Positions 45,654 to 55,533 of a stretch of DNA of 64,000 nt are shown one piece after another (the stretch's first letter is position 1; each line of letters begins with the position of its first letter). The notes below the pieces were generated by a model that saw only the letters and a program-made list of their open reading frames with translations, was not told where the DNA came from and did not search any database. The position numbers and the translations under genes were made by a program. This DNA comes from Streptomyces sp. SID13726 (GTDB lineage Bacteria; Actinomycetota; Actinomycetes; Streptomycetales; Streptomycetaceae): NCBI RefSeq assembly GCF_010548375.1, contig NZ_JAAGLY010000010.1, positions 186,001 through 250,000 on the forward strand, in the 5' to 3' direction.

Positions 45654-46925
45654 ATGAACAGAGCGAGAAAGCTGGTCGGCGCCCTCGCGCTGACGACCGC
45701 GCTGACGCTGACGGCGGCCTGCGGGGCGTCCGGCGACGGGGCCGGGGGGACCGACGCCAAGGACGTCAAGCTGCGGATGACGGTCTGGACCTCGAACGCG
45801 GACCAGCTCAAGTTGTTCGACTCGATCGCCGCCGCGTACCGGGCCAAGCACCCCGAGATCTCCTCGATCACCTTCGAGAGCCTGCCCTTCGAGGACTACA
45901 ACACCACCCTCACCACCCAGATCGCCGGCGGCAACGCCCCCGACCTGGCGTGGATGGGCGACCTGTCCAGGGACCTCATGGCCTCCGACGCGCTGGTCGG
46001 CCTCACCGACAAGCTGAAGGCGACCGCCGGTTGGCAGTACGACGACCTGGAGGCCAGCGCGACCAAGGAGTTCAGCGAGGACGGCACGCTGTACGCCTAC
46101 CCGTTCTCGACCTCGCCGTACGCGCTGTACGTCAACACCGACCTGCTGGCGAAGGCCGGTCAGAAGATCGACCCGAAGAACCTCACCTGGGACCAGGTCG
46201 CCGCGGCCGGCGCGGCCGTCCACGCGGACACCGGGAAGGCCGGTTTCGTCGTCCGGGACTTCGACTACAAGTCGTGGAACATGCTGGCCACGGTATGGAC
46301 CGGCTTCGGCGCGACCGCCTGGAGCCAGGACGGCAAGACCTGCACCTTCGACAGCCCCGAGATGCAGAAGGCGTTCACCTTCCTGCACGACTCCGCGTTC
46401 AGGACGAAGGCCATGCCGGGCCCCGGCACGACGGCCGACTTCTTCGCCGGTGACGCCGCCTTCACCGTGGCCCAGGTCTCCCGCGCCTCGCTGCTCACCG
46501 ACAAGTTCAAGTACGCGCTGTACCCGCTGCCGGCGGGCCCGGCCGGCAAGTACTCCGTCATCGGACAGGCCGGCGTGGGCGTCCTCGCCGCGGGCAGGCA
46601 CAAGACCCAGGCCACCGACTTCCTCGCCTATCTGACGAACCCGGCGAACTCCGAGAAGCTTGCGCGGTTCTTCCCGCCGCCCCGCAAGTCGATGCTCACC
46701 GGCGCGAAGCTCGCCGCGGGGAGCAAGGTGCTGACCGCCGCGCAGCTCCAGGAAGCCGTGGTCGACCAGCTGCCGAACGCCGTCACTCTGCCCAACCACA
46801 CCAGCCCGGCCGAGATCGCCCAGAAGGGCAAGACCGCGCTGGACGCGATGTGGAAGGCCGACGCGGACGTCCCCGCCGTACTGAAGTCGGTCTGCTCCGC
46901 GATCGATCCGATCCTGGCCAAGTGA
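45654..46925 (+). CDS. Sugar ABC transporter solute-binding lipoprotein
   Basis: A 423-residue lipoprotein with lipobox LTAAC near residue 22. The mature part has two lobes with TVWTSNADQ, NAPDLAWMGDLSRDLM and TLYAYPFSTSPYALYVNTDLL, the family-1 (carbohydrate) SBP pattern, and FLAYLTNPANSEKLARFFPPP near the C-terminus. It captures an oligosaccharide outside the cell and hands it to the two permeases downstream. GAAGGA precedes the ATG. Confidence 0.92.
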   Translation: MNRARKLVGALALTTALTLTAACGASGDGAGGTDAKDVKLRMTVWTSNADQLKLFDSIAAAYRAKHPEISSITFESLPFEDYNTTLTTQIAGGNAPDLAWMGDLSRDLMASDALVGLTDKLKATAGWQYDDLEASATKEFSEDGTLYAYPFSTSPYALYVNTDLLAKAGQKIDPKNLTWDQVAAAGAAVHADTGKAGFVVRDFDYKSWNMLATVWTGFGATAWSQDGKTCTFDSPEMQKAFTFLHDSAFRTKAMPGPGTTADFFAGDAAFTVAQVSRASLLTDKFKYALYPLPAGPAGKYSVIGQAGVGVLAAGRHKTQATDFLAYLTNPANSEKLARFFPPPRKSMLTGAKLAAGSKVLTAAQLQEAVVDQLPNAVTLPNHTSPAEIAQKGKTALDAMWKADADVPAVLKSVCSAIDPILAK

Positions 46926-46927
46926 CC

Positions 46928-47875
46928 ATGGCCACCCTCACGAAGGCCCCCGCCCGGGAGGAGGCCAGGACCCGGGACACCTCGGGCCCGCCGTTCTGGA
47001 CGACCCGGCGCCGGGACGTGCTCGCGGGCTATCTGTTCATCGCGCCGCAGCTCATCGGGGTCGTACTCTTCGTGCTGATCCCGGTCGGACTGGCGGTCTG
47101 GTACAGCCTCAACGACTGGAACGTCTTCTCCGGCGAGCAGACCTTCGTCGGAGCCGACAACTACAAGGCCCTCGCCGACGACCCCCAACTCCCGTCCGTA
47201 CTGGGCGCGACCGCCCTCTTCTGCGGCGGGGTCGTGGTCCTGAACATCGGCCTGGGACTCCTCCTGGCCGTCCTCCTCAACCGGCGCTTCCGGGGCGCGA
47301 CCTTCTTCCGCACCCTGTTCTTCTCCCCGGTCGTCGTCTCCGTGGTCGCATGGACCCTGGTCTGGGGCTTCCTGCTCCAGGACAACGGCGGCGTCAACGC
47401 CGTGCTCGACACGGTCGGCATCGACGGCCCGAACTGGCTCCAGCACGGCGACACCGCGATGATCTCGGTGATCGTCACCCAGGTGGTCCGCAGCGTCGGC
47501 GTCAACATGGTGCTGTTCCTCGCCGCGTTGCAGGGCGTGCCGGCCCAACTCTACGAAGCCGCCCGGCTCGACGGCGCGGGAGGCAGGGTGGTCTTCACCC
47601 GGATCACCCTGCCGCTCATCTCGCCCACGGTGCTGCTGACCGCGATCATCACCGTCGTCGGGGCGTTGCAGTCCTTCGCGCAGATCGCCGTACTGACCAG
47701 CGGCGGCCCGGAGTTGAGCACCACCGTGCTCGTCTACTACGTCTTCCAGCAAGCCTTCGAGTTCAACCACATCGGTTACGGCTCGACGCTGGCCCTGATG
47801 CTGCTGTCCTTCGTCATGCTGCTCACGCTGGTGCAGTGGCAGTTGCGCCGTAAGTGGGTGTTCCATGAGGAGTGA
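46928..47875 (+). CDS. Sugar ABC permease (MalF/UgpA type)
   Basis: A 315-residue permease with six helices. Its EAA loop EAARLDGAGGRVVFTRITLP near residue 210 would contact the ATPase. ATG at 46928 lies two bases after the SBP stop. The operon lacks an ATPase gene; streptomycetes use the shared MsiK protein for such importers. Confidence 0.92.
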   Translation: MATLTKAPAREEARTRDTSGPPFWTTRRRDVLAGYLFIAPQLIGVVLFVLIPVGLAVWYSLNDWNVFSGEQTFVGADNYKALADDPQLPSVLGATALFCGGVVVLNIGLGLLLAVLLNRRFRGATFFRTLFFSPVVVSVVAWTLVWGFLLQDNGGVNAVLDTVGIDGPNWLQHGDTAMISVIVTQVVRSVGVNMVLFLAALQGVPAQLYEAARLDGAGGRVVFTRITLPLISPTVLLTAIITVVGALQSFAQIAVLTSGGPELSTTVLVYYVFQQAFEFNHIGYGSTLALMLLSFVMLLTLVQWQLRRKWVFHEE

Positions 47876-48707
47876 GTCGCGTCCCGTCCTGCGGCGGGTG
47901 TCCCTGCTGATCGCGCTCGGCGTCCTGGCGATCCCGTTCGTGGTGCCCACCGTGTGGATGGTGGCGGCCTCCGTCAAGCCGCTGCCCGAGATCTTCAAGT
48001 CCCCGCCGACGCTGTGGACTTCGGACCCCACGCTGTCCGCGTACCGCGAGGCGTTCAGCTTCCAGCCGTTCGCCCGGCAGTACGTCAACAGCGTCTACAT
48101 CGCCGTCCTGGTCACCCTGATCACCCTGCTGGTCTCCAGCCTCGCCGGATACGCCTTCGCCCGGATCCGCTTCCCCGGCGCGAACGCCCTCTTCCTGGTG
48201 GTGCTGGTCGGCCTGCTGGTGCCCAGCGAGGTGACGATCGTGCCGCTGTTCCAGATGTTCAAACGCGCCGGGATGATCAACACGCACTGGCCACTCATCC
48301 TGGTCACTGCACTGGCCGGGCCCTGCGTCCTGGCCACCTTCATCATGCGGCAGTTCTTCATCGCGCTGCCGGCCGAACTGGAGGAAGCGGGCCGCCTGGA
48401 CGGCCTCGGCCGCCCCGCCCTGTGGTGGCGCATCTTCCTCCCGCTGGCCAGACCGGCGCTGTCCGCCGTCGCGATCCTGACGTTCCTCACCTCCTGGAAC
48501 CTCTACCTGGAACCGACGGTCTACCTCACCTCACCGGACCTGTTCACCCTGCCCCAGGCCCTCACCCGCTTCACCGACTCCTACGGCGCCGAGATGTGGA
48601 ACACCCAGCTGGCCGCCGCCACCATGACCGTCCTGCCGGTCCTCGTCGTCTTCGTCATCGCGCAACGCCAGTTCGTCGAGGGTCTGGCTCATTCGGGGCT
48701 CAAGTGA
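47865..48707 (+). CDS. Sugar ABC permease (MalG/UgpE type)
   Basis: A 280-residue permease with the EAA loop EEAGRLDGLGRPALWWRIFLP near residue 173 and the early ASVKPLPEIFKSP typical of MalG-like proteins. It overlaps the preceding permease by 11 bp and completes the importer. No further gene of the operon follows; a gap of 52 bp leads to a different type of gene. Confidence 0.92.
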   Translation: MRSESRPVLRRVSLLIALGVLAIPFVVPTVWMVAASVKPLPEIFKSPPTLWTSDPTLSAYREAFSFQPFARQYVNSVYIAVLVTLITLLVSSLAGYAFARIRFPGANALFLVVLVGLLVPSEVTIVPLFQMFKRAGMINTHWPLILVTALAGPCVLATFIMRQFFIALPAELEEAGRLDGLGRPALWWRIFLPLARPALSAVAILTFLTSWNLYLEPTVYLTSPDLFTLPQALTRFTDSYGAEMWNTQLAAATMTVLPVLVVFVIAQRQFVEGLAHSGLK

Positions 48708-48759
48708 GTCCCGAGCCGGACGCCCGGAGATCCACTGGTAGTCACCCGAGCCGGACACG

Positions 48760-48795
48760 ATGACTCCCATGACTCCTATGACTCCCATGACTCCT
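48760..48795 (+). repeat. Four 9-bp repeats at a gene start
   Basis: ATGACTCCC, ATGACTCCT, ATGACTCCC, ATGACTCCT in order, then GTGACGATC. Each unit offers an in-frame ATG, so the start number can change by slippage without changing frame. Confidence 0.9.
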
Positions 48796-49878
48796 GTGAC
48801 GATCACCCCGGGCACCGTGTCCCCGCCCCCGCGCAACTCCCTCGTCGCCCTCGCCCGGGGAGTCCTGACGGGAGGGGTCGTTGGGGCGTCGCTTGCCGCC
48901 CTCGTCGTCGGCGCCCTCATCGAGAGCGTGCCGCTGTTCGTCACGGGCCTGGTCCTGCCCGTCGCCTACATCCTGCTCGTCCTCCTGGCCGGGGTGCCGA
49001 GGCTGGCCCGGGAGTCGGCGATCGCCCCGCTCACGGCGCTCGCGATGATCGAGAGCCGGAAGGCCGTCGGGGGCGAGGCGACGAGCGACGTGGCGGTGCG
49101 GTTCGACCTCACCGTCGCGCCGGACGACGTACCGGCCTACCGGGTCGCGTTCACACAGGACATCAATCTCGTGGACCTGGCCCACTACCCGCCGGGTGCC
49201 GTCGTGGTGGTCCAGTATCCGCCGGACCAGCCGTGGCGGGTGAGGATCGTGCAGCCTCCGACACCCCCGTGGGAGGAACGGGTGGCCGGCGCACGCCTCG
49301 ACTCGGCGCCCGGTCCGGTCATGGTGAGCGAGACTCCCAAGAGCTGTGCCAGAGGTCTCGTCATGCTGGCGGCCATGCTGCTCGCCGCGGCCGGTGTGGT
49401 GCTGGGCTTCCGCACCGAGCTGTTCGACGAGGCCGCCTCGGACCGTCCGTCCGTCTCCTCCACCTCGTCGACCACGGTGGTGTCGTCGGCCTCCACCACG
49501 GTCACCCTCGGCCCCGGCCAGTCGTTCCTCGACAAGGGCGAGCTGCGCAAGGCCGTCGGCTCGCTCCCCAAGGGCACGGACGCACGCACGGCGCTCACCG
49601 TCGTCGTACGGGAACGGCAGCTGTCGGTCGTGTACGCGCCCACCGGTTCCCAGGCACCGACGTTCGCCCTGGACTCCCTGCCGTACGACCGTCTCCCCGC
49701 CCTGGTCGAGGAGGCGAGGACCGGCCTGGGCACCGGCTCCCCACAGACCTGGCAGATCACGGTGGAACGCCTCACGGGCACGCTCACCGTCAAGGTGGGG
49801 GTGACGGGGCCGGAGGGGGCGGGGTCGTTGGAGGCGGACGGGGACGGGAACGTGGTGCGGCGCACGGGTGCTCGCTGA
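48760..49878 (+). CDS. Membrane protein, unknown function
   Basis: A 372-residue protein with two hydrophobic regions near residues 30-70 and one near 195-215. It begins MTPMTPMTPMTPVTIT because the start region is a 9-bp tandem repeat; ATG at 48760, 48769, 48778 or 48787, or GTG at 48796, could be used. The middle has PPGAVVVVQYPPDQPWRVRIV. The C-terminal half has short repeat-like Thr/Ser stretches and a possible ligand-binding beta region. No domain was recognised. Confidence 0.65.
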   Translation: MTPMTPMTPMTPVTITPGTVSPPPRNSLVALARGVLTGGVVGASLAALVVGALIESVPLFVTGLVLPVAYILLVLLAGVPRLARESAIAPLTALAMIESRKAVGGEATSDVAVRFDLTVAPDDVPAYRVAFTQDINLVDLAHYPPGAVVVVQYPPDQPWRVRIVQPPTPPWEERVAGARLDSAPGPVMVSETPKSCARGLVMLAAMLLAAAGVVLGFRTELFDEAASDRPSVSSTSSTTVVSSASTTVTLGPGQSFLDKGELRKAVGSLPKGTDARTALTVVVRERQLSVVYAPTGSQAPTFALDSLPYDRLPALVEEARTGLGTGSPQTWQITVERLTGTLTVKVGVTGPEGAGSLEADGDGNVVRRTGAR

Positions 49879-50003
49879 GGGGCGCTGAGGGGCACTGAGG
49901 GTCACTTAGGAGAAGGGGGACGGTCGGGCCGGCACGGACACCAGCACCGGCCAGGAGCCGTTGTTCCGCACCTGCTTCACCGAAGTGGCCGCGCTCGCCG
50001 GGC

Positions 50004-50750
50004 TCAGGCGAGCTTCTTCAACTGCGCTTCGATGATGTCCACGGGGATGATCGGGGGCTGGAAGGGGTTGAGGGACGTGAAGGTGGCGATGGTGGAGCCT
50101 TTGCGGACGACCAGGACGGTGACGGGGATGCTGGGTCCCCCGGAGCTGACGAACTGGGTGGCGTCGAAGGCGAGAGCTTCGTCCCCGTAGTCGGAACCCG
50201 GTCCGGGCCGGGCATCGGAATACCCCAACCCGGCACCGGGGTTGGCGGCGGACGGACGCATCTCGGCAGTGGCGCACTTCGGCAGTGCTGCCCGCAGTTC
50301 GGTCATCACCGTCCGGGCGTGGGCGGGGGCGTAAGACGTCAGGCTGACACTCGCGTGCTGCCCGAGATCGTCGGAGGTGGACACGATGTCCTGGCTGACA
50401 CGGGCTGTGAAGTCCTGCAGGCTGCCCAATTGCGCGGCCGCGTAGACGGCTCGGCAAGGAGCGGGCGTGACGGCGCGGTAGGTCGCGAGATCGTCGTGAG
50501 TCACCGGCTCTCCCTGGCCCGTGACGGCGTTGACCGTGTAGCCGTCGACGTCGCGTGCGGTAAGCGCCAGACCGTCGAGCTCCTTCTGGGCGAGACCGGT
50601 CCCGTCCGCAGAGGTCCGACTGCTCCCGCTGCCCTCACTGCTCCCGGCGGCCTCCCCACTGTCCCTGCCGCACGCGCTGGTCAGTGCCAGCACGGACAGG
50701 ACGGTCATCGCCGCGGCGACGCATCTCCCTGCCCTGGAAGCACTCGTCAC
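50004..50750 (-). CDS. Lipoprotein, unknown function
   Basis: A 248-residue lipoprotein. The signal peptide ends at the lipobox LTSAC near residue 27. A Ser/Gly-rich linker precedes a domain with two Cys (CRAVYAAAQLG and LPKCATAEM) that could form a disulphide bond. Its general shape resembles streptomycete conserved lipoproteins of unknown role. GTG start at 50750. The 289 bp upstream toward the LamG gene would carry both promoters. Confidence 0.7.
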   Translation of the reverse strand: MTSASRAGRCVAAAMTVLSVLALTSACGRDSGEAAGSSEGSGSSRTSADGTGLAQKELDGLALTARDVDGYTVNAVTGQGEPVTHDDLATYRAVTPAPCRAVYAAAQLGSLQDFTARVSQDIVSTSDDLGQHASVSLTSYAPAHARTVMTELRAALPKCATAEMRPSAANPGAGLGYSDARPGPGSDYGDEALAFDATQFVSSGGPSIPVTVLVVRKGSTIATFTSLNPFQPPIIPVDIIEAQLKKLA

Positions 50751-51039
50751 TCGCCCATCCCCCTTACTTTCCCCAACTTGCCGAAGTTGGCGGGGAGCTT
50801 AGCGGAGACCGGCGAACTGCCTTTGTGCTGCTGTGATGTGAGAGGGAATCTGATCGCCAGGCAAGACGCCTTTGTGAAGTACATCACTCAACAAGTTGGC
50901 TTCATTGCCCCCATCTGTAACTTACGTACACCTGTGAGTCCCTAGTAAGAAAGCTGTGAATGTCTTACGTTGCGATCCGATCGCCGGACTGAACACGTTC
51001 GTCCGTGGTCCAACTCATCTTCATACGGGGGCAGTTCGC

Positions 51040-54000
51040 ATGAGTCTGTACGGGGGCGGACGAGGGCGTCGAAGAGTCGGCGTCGCACTCGTCACGGTCA
51101 TGGCGCTAGCCGCAGGAGTATTCGGCGCCACAGCAGAGGCGGCCACGGCGAAAGCCGGCAACCCGGCCGCCGACGCCACCGGCGCTGACGCCACCGCCGC
51201 CGACGCGCTCGGCGGCGCGGCCGAGACCGGTGCGGGGGCCGGAGCAGGGGCTGGAACGGGCGAGGACGCCCAGGCGCTGGCGGAGGCCGAACGCACCGGC
51301 AAGCCTGTCGAGATCACCTCGCTGCGCGGCGAGAGCAGCGAGGTGTTCGCCACGCCTGAGGGGACGCTGGAGGCCCGGGAGCATCTGCGTCCGGTACGGA
51401 CCAGGGTGGACGGCGAGTGGCGGGACATCGACACCAGTCTGGTCAGGAGAGCGGACGGGACGGTGGCCCCCGCTGTCACGGCCGTCGGCCTCGCGTTCTC
51501 GGGCGGCGGGTCCGCCCCGCTGGTGCGGATGACGAAGAGCGGCCGTGCACTCGCGCTGTCCTGGCCCGGGCAGCTTCCGTCTCCTGAGCTGAACGGGGAC
51601 ACGGCCACTTATCCGGACGTACTCCCCGGGGTCGACCTGCGCATGACGGCGCAACAGGACAGCTTCACCCAGCTTCTGGTCGTCAAGTCGGCCGAAGCCG
51701 CGGCGAGCACGGAACTGAGCGAACTGCGTCTCGACCTGGATGCCGACGGCATGCGGGTGGAAGAGACCGCCGACGGCGGCCTGGCGGCGATCGACGAGGG
51801 CGCGGGCAGCCCGGTCTTCGAGGCGCCTCGTCCCATGATGTGGGACTCCAGCACCCGGACACCCACGGGCACCGCCGAGCGGTCGGCCACCGCCAAGAGC
51901 ACCGCCAGGAGTTCCGCCGCGGTGACCGTCGCGGCTGCGGGCACCGAGGCCGGCGCGAACTCCTCCGAGGCGGCAGCCTCCGAGTCCGCCAACATGGCCC
52001 CGGTCGGCGTCGACGTTCCTGCCGCGCAGAATGCCCTGGTCCTCACACCCGACAGCGATGTGCTGCGCGGCGAGGACACGGTGTACCCGGTGTTCATCGA
52101 TCCCCAGTGGTACTCCCCGAAGGCCACGGCCTGGACGATGGCCTCCAAGTACTGGGCGTCCTCGCCGCAGTGGAAGTTCAACGGCGACTCGGACCAGGGC
52201 ATGGGCTACTGCAACTGGTCCTACTGCGCGCCGCACGACACCAAGCGGCTCTTCTACCGCATCCCGACCTCGAAGTTCGCGGGCCGCAGCGTGATCCAGG
52301 CGGAGTTCGTCGTCCGCAACACCTGGTCGGCGTCCTGCTCGGCGCGGAGCGTGGAGCTGTGGCGCACCAAGGGCATCTCCTCCTCCACGACCTGGGACTC
52401 GCAGAACGCGAGCGGCTTCTGGATCGACCATCTGCGGACCGAGTCCTTCGCCTACGGCTACACCGGATGCGCCGCGAAGGACGCGGAGTTCGACGTGAAG
52501 TCCGCGGTGCAGCAGGCGGCGGACAAGAAGTGGTCGACGATGACCTTCGGCCTGAAGGCGTCGAGCGAGACCGACGGGTACGGGTGGAAGCGGTTCTCGG
52601 ACGACGCCTACCTGCGCGTGGAGTACAACCGTCCGCCGCCGCAGATCAAGATGTCTCAGCTGACCATGGAGTACGGCGGCACGTGCAAGAAGCCCGCCTC
52701 CGCCGCACGGGTGCGCACCCTGGGCAAGATCTACGCGAATGACGTCACCGACCCGGACGGCGACTCGGTGTCGGTGGAGTTCTGGGCGAGCTGGGACGCC
52801 GGTGACGGCAAGGGCTTGATCACCCGCTGGAAGTCGGGACGGACGACGGCGAAGAAGTCCGGCTCGGACTTCGCGATCAGCCTGCCGTCCTCCATTCCCG
52901 CGAAGAAGACGGTGAATTGGTACGTCCGTTCCTACGACGACGCTCAGTACTCGCCGTGGTCCCACGCGGGCGACGCGACCGCCTGCTACTTCGTGTACGA
53001 CACGGATGTACCGAAGGCGCCCACCATCTCCTCGGCCATCTATCCGGCGAAGAACGCCGAGGACCCTGACGACCCCTGGTACGACGGAGTCGGCCAGTAC
53101 GGCGACTTCGTGATCACCGGCGCTGTCTCCGACGTCACCAAGTACTGGTTCGGCCTCAACAACGACCCCGTCTCCACCAACACCGTCACCACGTCCGGCG
53201 GGGCTGCCAGAACCGTGCCGGTCCTGCCGGTCAAGCCGGGCCTGAACACCTTCACGGCGCGGTCCTTCGACGCGGCCGGCAACGCCTCCGAGATCCACAC
53301 CTACCAGTTCCGCGTCAAAGCCGGACAGCGCGAACGCGCCGCCTGGTCCATGGACGAGACGGCGGGTGCCACCCAGGCCGCGGGCAGCGCACCCGAGCAG
53401 ACCGCGACCCTCCACAACGGCCCCGTCCCCAATGCCGCGGGCAAGTTCGGCACGGCGGTGCAGTTCGACGGCGTCGACGACTACGCCGCCACCGATCTCG
53501 CCACCATCAACACCGACGTCAGCTTCTCGGTGTCCGCCTGGGTGAAACTCTCCGCGCTGCCGTCCGGAGCGGCGGTCGCGGTCTCCCAACGCGGCAACCA
53601 TGCCCCGGGATTCGAGCTGTACTACTCCAAGGGCTACGACCGCTGGGTGTTCAACCAGTACAGCTCCGACAGCACGGACGCCACCCCGGTCCGAGCCATG
53701 CAGGCCGCCGCCGGCGGGGTCAAGGCCGGGGAGTGGACGCATCTGGTCGGCATCTACGCCGCCGGTGAGAAGCTGCTGAAGCTGTACGTCAACGGCGCGC
53801 TGGCCGGGACCACGGCGTACAGCACGGCGTGGAACGCACGGCGTGGCATGACGATCGGCGGCAGCTTCCTGGACGGGGCGGCTGTGCCCACCTCGCTCTT
53901 CCCCGGCGCCGTCGACGAGGTGAAGACCTTCGAGAAGCCGCTGTCGGCGACCGAGGTCTCCACCCTCTACGGTTCCAACACCATCGGTGGCGGCCGCCCG

Positions 54001-55422
54001 GCCCGCGCGGTCTTCTCCATGGACGACGCCGCCGACGCGACCGCGCTGAGCGGCCGGGCCGATGTGAACCCCGCGGTCCTCAAGGGCGGCGCCGCCACCG
54101 GCTCGGCCGGGATCGACGGCAACGCGCTCACCCTGGACGGCACCGACGACTACGCCACCACCGGCGGCCCGCACATCAACACCTCCTACAGTTTCGCCGT
54201 CTCGGCCTGGGTCAAGCTGCCGAAGACGAAACCGGCCCACGCGGCGACCGTCGCCTCACAGATCGGCACCACGGTGACCGGGCCGGAGCTGTACTACTCC
54301 AACAGCTACGACCGCTGGGTGTTCAACCAGCACAGTGCCGACACCGCCGACTCCACGGTGGTGCGCGCCATGCAGCCCACCGGCACCACCGCCTACGGTG
54401 GTGAGTGGACACACCTGGTCGGCGTGCAGGACACCGTGGCGGACACGCTCGCGCTGTATGTGAACGGGAGCCTGGCCGGCACCGTCGCCCTGCCCTCCAC
54501 CTGGTACGCCGGGGGAGCGGTGCAGATCGGCGCCAGCGCGTTCCAGGGCGTGGCCACCTCGTTCTTCCCCGGACAGATCGACGACGTACGGCTCTTCGAC
54601 CGGCCGGTGTCCGCGGGCGAGGTGCAGCAGCTGTTCAAACAGCGCGCGGTGGTCAAGGGCCGGTGGAAGTTCGAGACGGCGAGCGGCTCCCCGCTGACCT
54701 CACCCGACGCCTCGGCCTCGGGCAACGCCATGACCCTCTACAACGGCGCCGCCGCGGGCTCCGGCCTGGTGGACGGTTCCATCGACGGTGCCGTCGTCCT
54801 CGACGGCGTCGACGCCTACGCCGCCGCTCCCGTCGTACCGGTCGACACCAGCGCCAGCTTTACCGTCAGTGCCTTCGTCCAGACGGCGGCTGTCCCGACC
54901 GGTCCTGTCACCGTCATCAGCGCACCCGGGGCAGCGAAGAGCGCGTTCGCGGTGCGCTACGAACCCAGTGCCGACCCGGCCGCCGATCCGGGCCGCTGGC
55001 GGATCGCCACGGCCGACACCGACAGCGCCGGCGCCACGGTCTCCGACATCGGAAACGGGCTGTTCTTCGGCCCTACCGAGTGGAACCACCTGGCGCTCGT
55101 CTACGACGGCTTCTCCAAGGGGATCAGCCTCTACGTCAACGGCCAGCTCCAGGAGACGGCCTGCGCCGACACCGACGAGGACGGGACGCAGGACGACGCG
55201 AGCTGCGCCGAGACCGTCTCGTGGTCCGACGACGTGCTGATGTACAAGGCCACCAAGACCCTGCAGCTGGGCCGGGACACCGTCGGGTCCACGCCCGGCC
55301 GGTACTTCCCCGGTGCGCTCTCCGACGTCTGGGTGTTCCAGGGCGCGCTGACCGAGACACAGATCGCACACCTCTCCGCAGGCATGCCCGGTGTGGAGAC
55401 CTCGGTCCCCAGCGGCGACTGA
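51040..55422 (+). CDS. Secreted LamG and DNRLRE-domain giant protein
   Basis: A 1460-residue secreted protein. A signal peptide (ends near AEA, residue 29) is followed by a low-complexity Ala/Gly/Thr stretch. Residues 350-560 form a DNRLRE-like beta domain with FYRIPTSKFAGRSVIQAEF. Three LamG folds follow at about 765-980, 990-1195 and 1210-1450. LamG1 and LamG2 are near copies (FELYYSKGYDRWVFNQ and PELYYSNSYDRWVFNQ). These bind sugars or envelope polymers. ATG at 51040 has ACGGGGG upstream. It lies directly before the Rhs gene, separated by a hairpin; the two may be delivered together. Confidence 0.85.
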   Translation: MSLYGGGRGRRRVGVALVTVMALAAGVFGATAEAATAKAGNPAADATGADATAADALGGAAETGAGAGAGAGTGEDAQALAEAERTGKPVEITSLRGESSEVFATPEGTLEAREHLRPVRTRVDGEWRDIDTSLVRRADGTVAPAVTAVGLAFSGGGSAPLVRMTKSGRALALSWPGQLPSPELNGDTATYPDVLPGVDLRMTAQQDSFTQLLVVKSAEAAASTELSELRLDLDADGMRVEETADGGLAAIDEGAGSPVFEAPRPMMWDSSTRTPTGTAERSATAKSTARSSAAVTVAAAGTEAGANSSEAAASESANMAPVGVDVPAAQNALVLTPDSDVLRGEDTVYPVFIDPQWYSPKATAWTMASKYWASSPQWKFNGDSDQGMGYCNWSYCAPHDTKRLFYRIPTSKFAGRSVIQAEFVVRNTWSASCSARSVELWRTKGISSSTTWDSQNASGFWIDHLRTESFAYGYTGCAAKDAEFDVKSAVQQAADKKWSTMTFGLKASSETDGYGWKRFSDDAYLRVEYNRPPPQIKMSQLTMEYGGTCKKPASAARVRTLGKIYANDVTDPDGDSVSVEFWASWDAGDGKGLITRWKSGRTTAKKSGSDFAISLPSSIPAKKTVNWYVRSYDDAQYSPWSHAGDATACYFVYDTDVPKAPTISSAIYPAKNAEDPDDPWYDGVGQYGDFVITGAVSDVTKYWFGLNNDPVSTNTVTTSGGAARTVPVLPVKPGLNTFTARSFDAAGNASEIHTYQFRVKAGQRERAAWSMDETAGATQAAGSAPEQTATLHNGPVPNAAGKFGTAVQFDGVDDYAATDLATINTDVSFSVSAWVKLSALPSGAAVAVSQRGNHAPGFELYYSKGYDRWVFNQYSSDSTDATPVRAMQAAAGGVKAGEWTHLVGIYAAGEKLLKLYVNGALAGTTAYSTAWNARRGMTIGGSFLDGAAVPTSLFPGAVDEVKTFEKPLSATEVSTLYGSNTIGGGRPARAVFSMDDAADATALSGRADVNPAVLKGGAATGSAGIDGNALTLDGTDDYATTGGPHINTSYSFAVSAWVKLPKTKPAHAATVASQIGTTVTGPELYYSNSYDRWVFNQHSADTADSTVVRAMQPTGTTAYGGEWTHLVGVQDTVADTLALYVNGSLAGTVALPSTWYAGGAVQIGASAFQGVATSFFPGQIDDVRLFDRPVSAGEVQQLFKQRAVVKGRWKFETASGSPLTSPDASASGNAMTLYNGAAAGSGLVDGSIDGAVVLDGVDAYAAAPVVPVDTSASFTVSAFVQTAAVPTGPVTVISAPGAAKSAFAVRYEPSADPAADPGRWRIATADTDSAGATVSDIGNGLFFGPTEWNHLALVYDGFSKGISLYVNGQLQETACADTDEDGTQDDASCAETVSWSDDVLMYKATKTLQLGRDTVGSTPGRYFPGALSDVWVFQGALTETQIAHLSAGMPGVETSVPSGD

Positions 55423-55433
55423 CCGGCACGGCA

Positions 55434-55461
55434 GCCGGGGACGGTCAGGCCCGTCCCCGGC
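55434..55461 (+). terminator. Hairpin between LamG and Rhs genes
   Basis: Arms GCCGGGGACGG (55434-55444) and CCGTCCCCGGC (55451-55461) with a TCAGGC loop, 11 bases after the LamG stop. It may partly separate expression of the two genes. Confidence 0.75.
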
Positions 55462-55533
55462 CCGCTCACTTCACCGCGCGAGGCGCGGTTCCCCGCTGCC
55501 GCGGAGCACTCAACGGGAGGAAGACGAACGCAC

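Noticed and set aside
43455..46799. A 1114-codon antisense frame across LacI, FAD oxidoreductase and SBP genes
   Set aside because: It crosses several well-supported genes and has no motif.
51106..54240. A 1044-codon antisense frame under the LamG gene
   Set aside because: Shadow of codon bias; the LamG and DNRLRE motifs lie on the plus strand.
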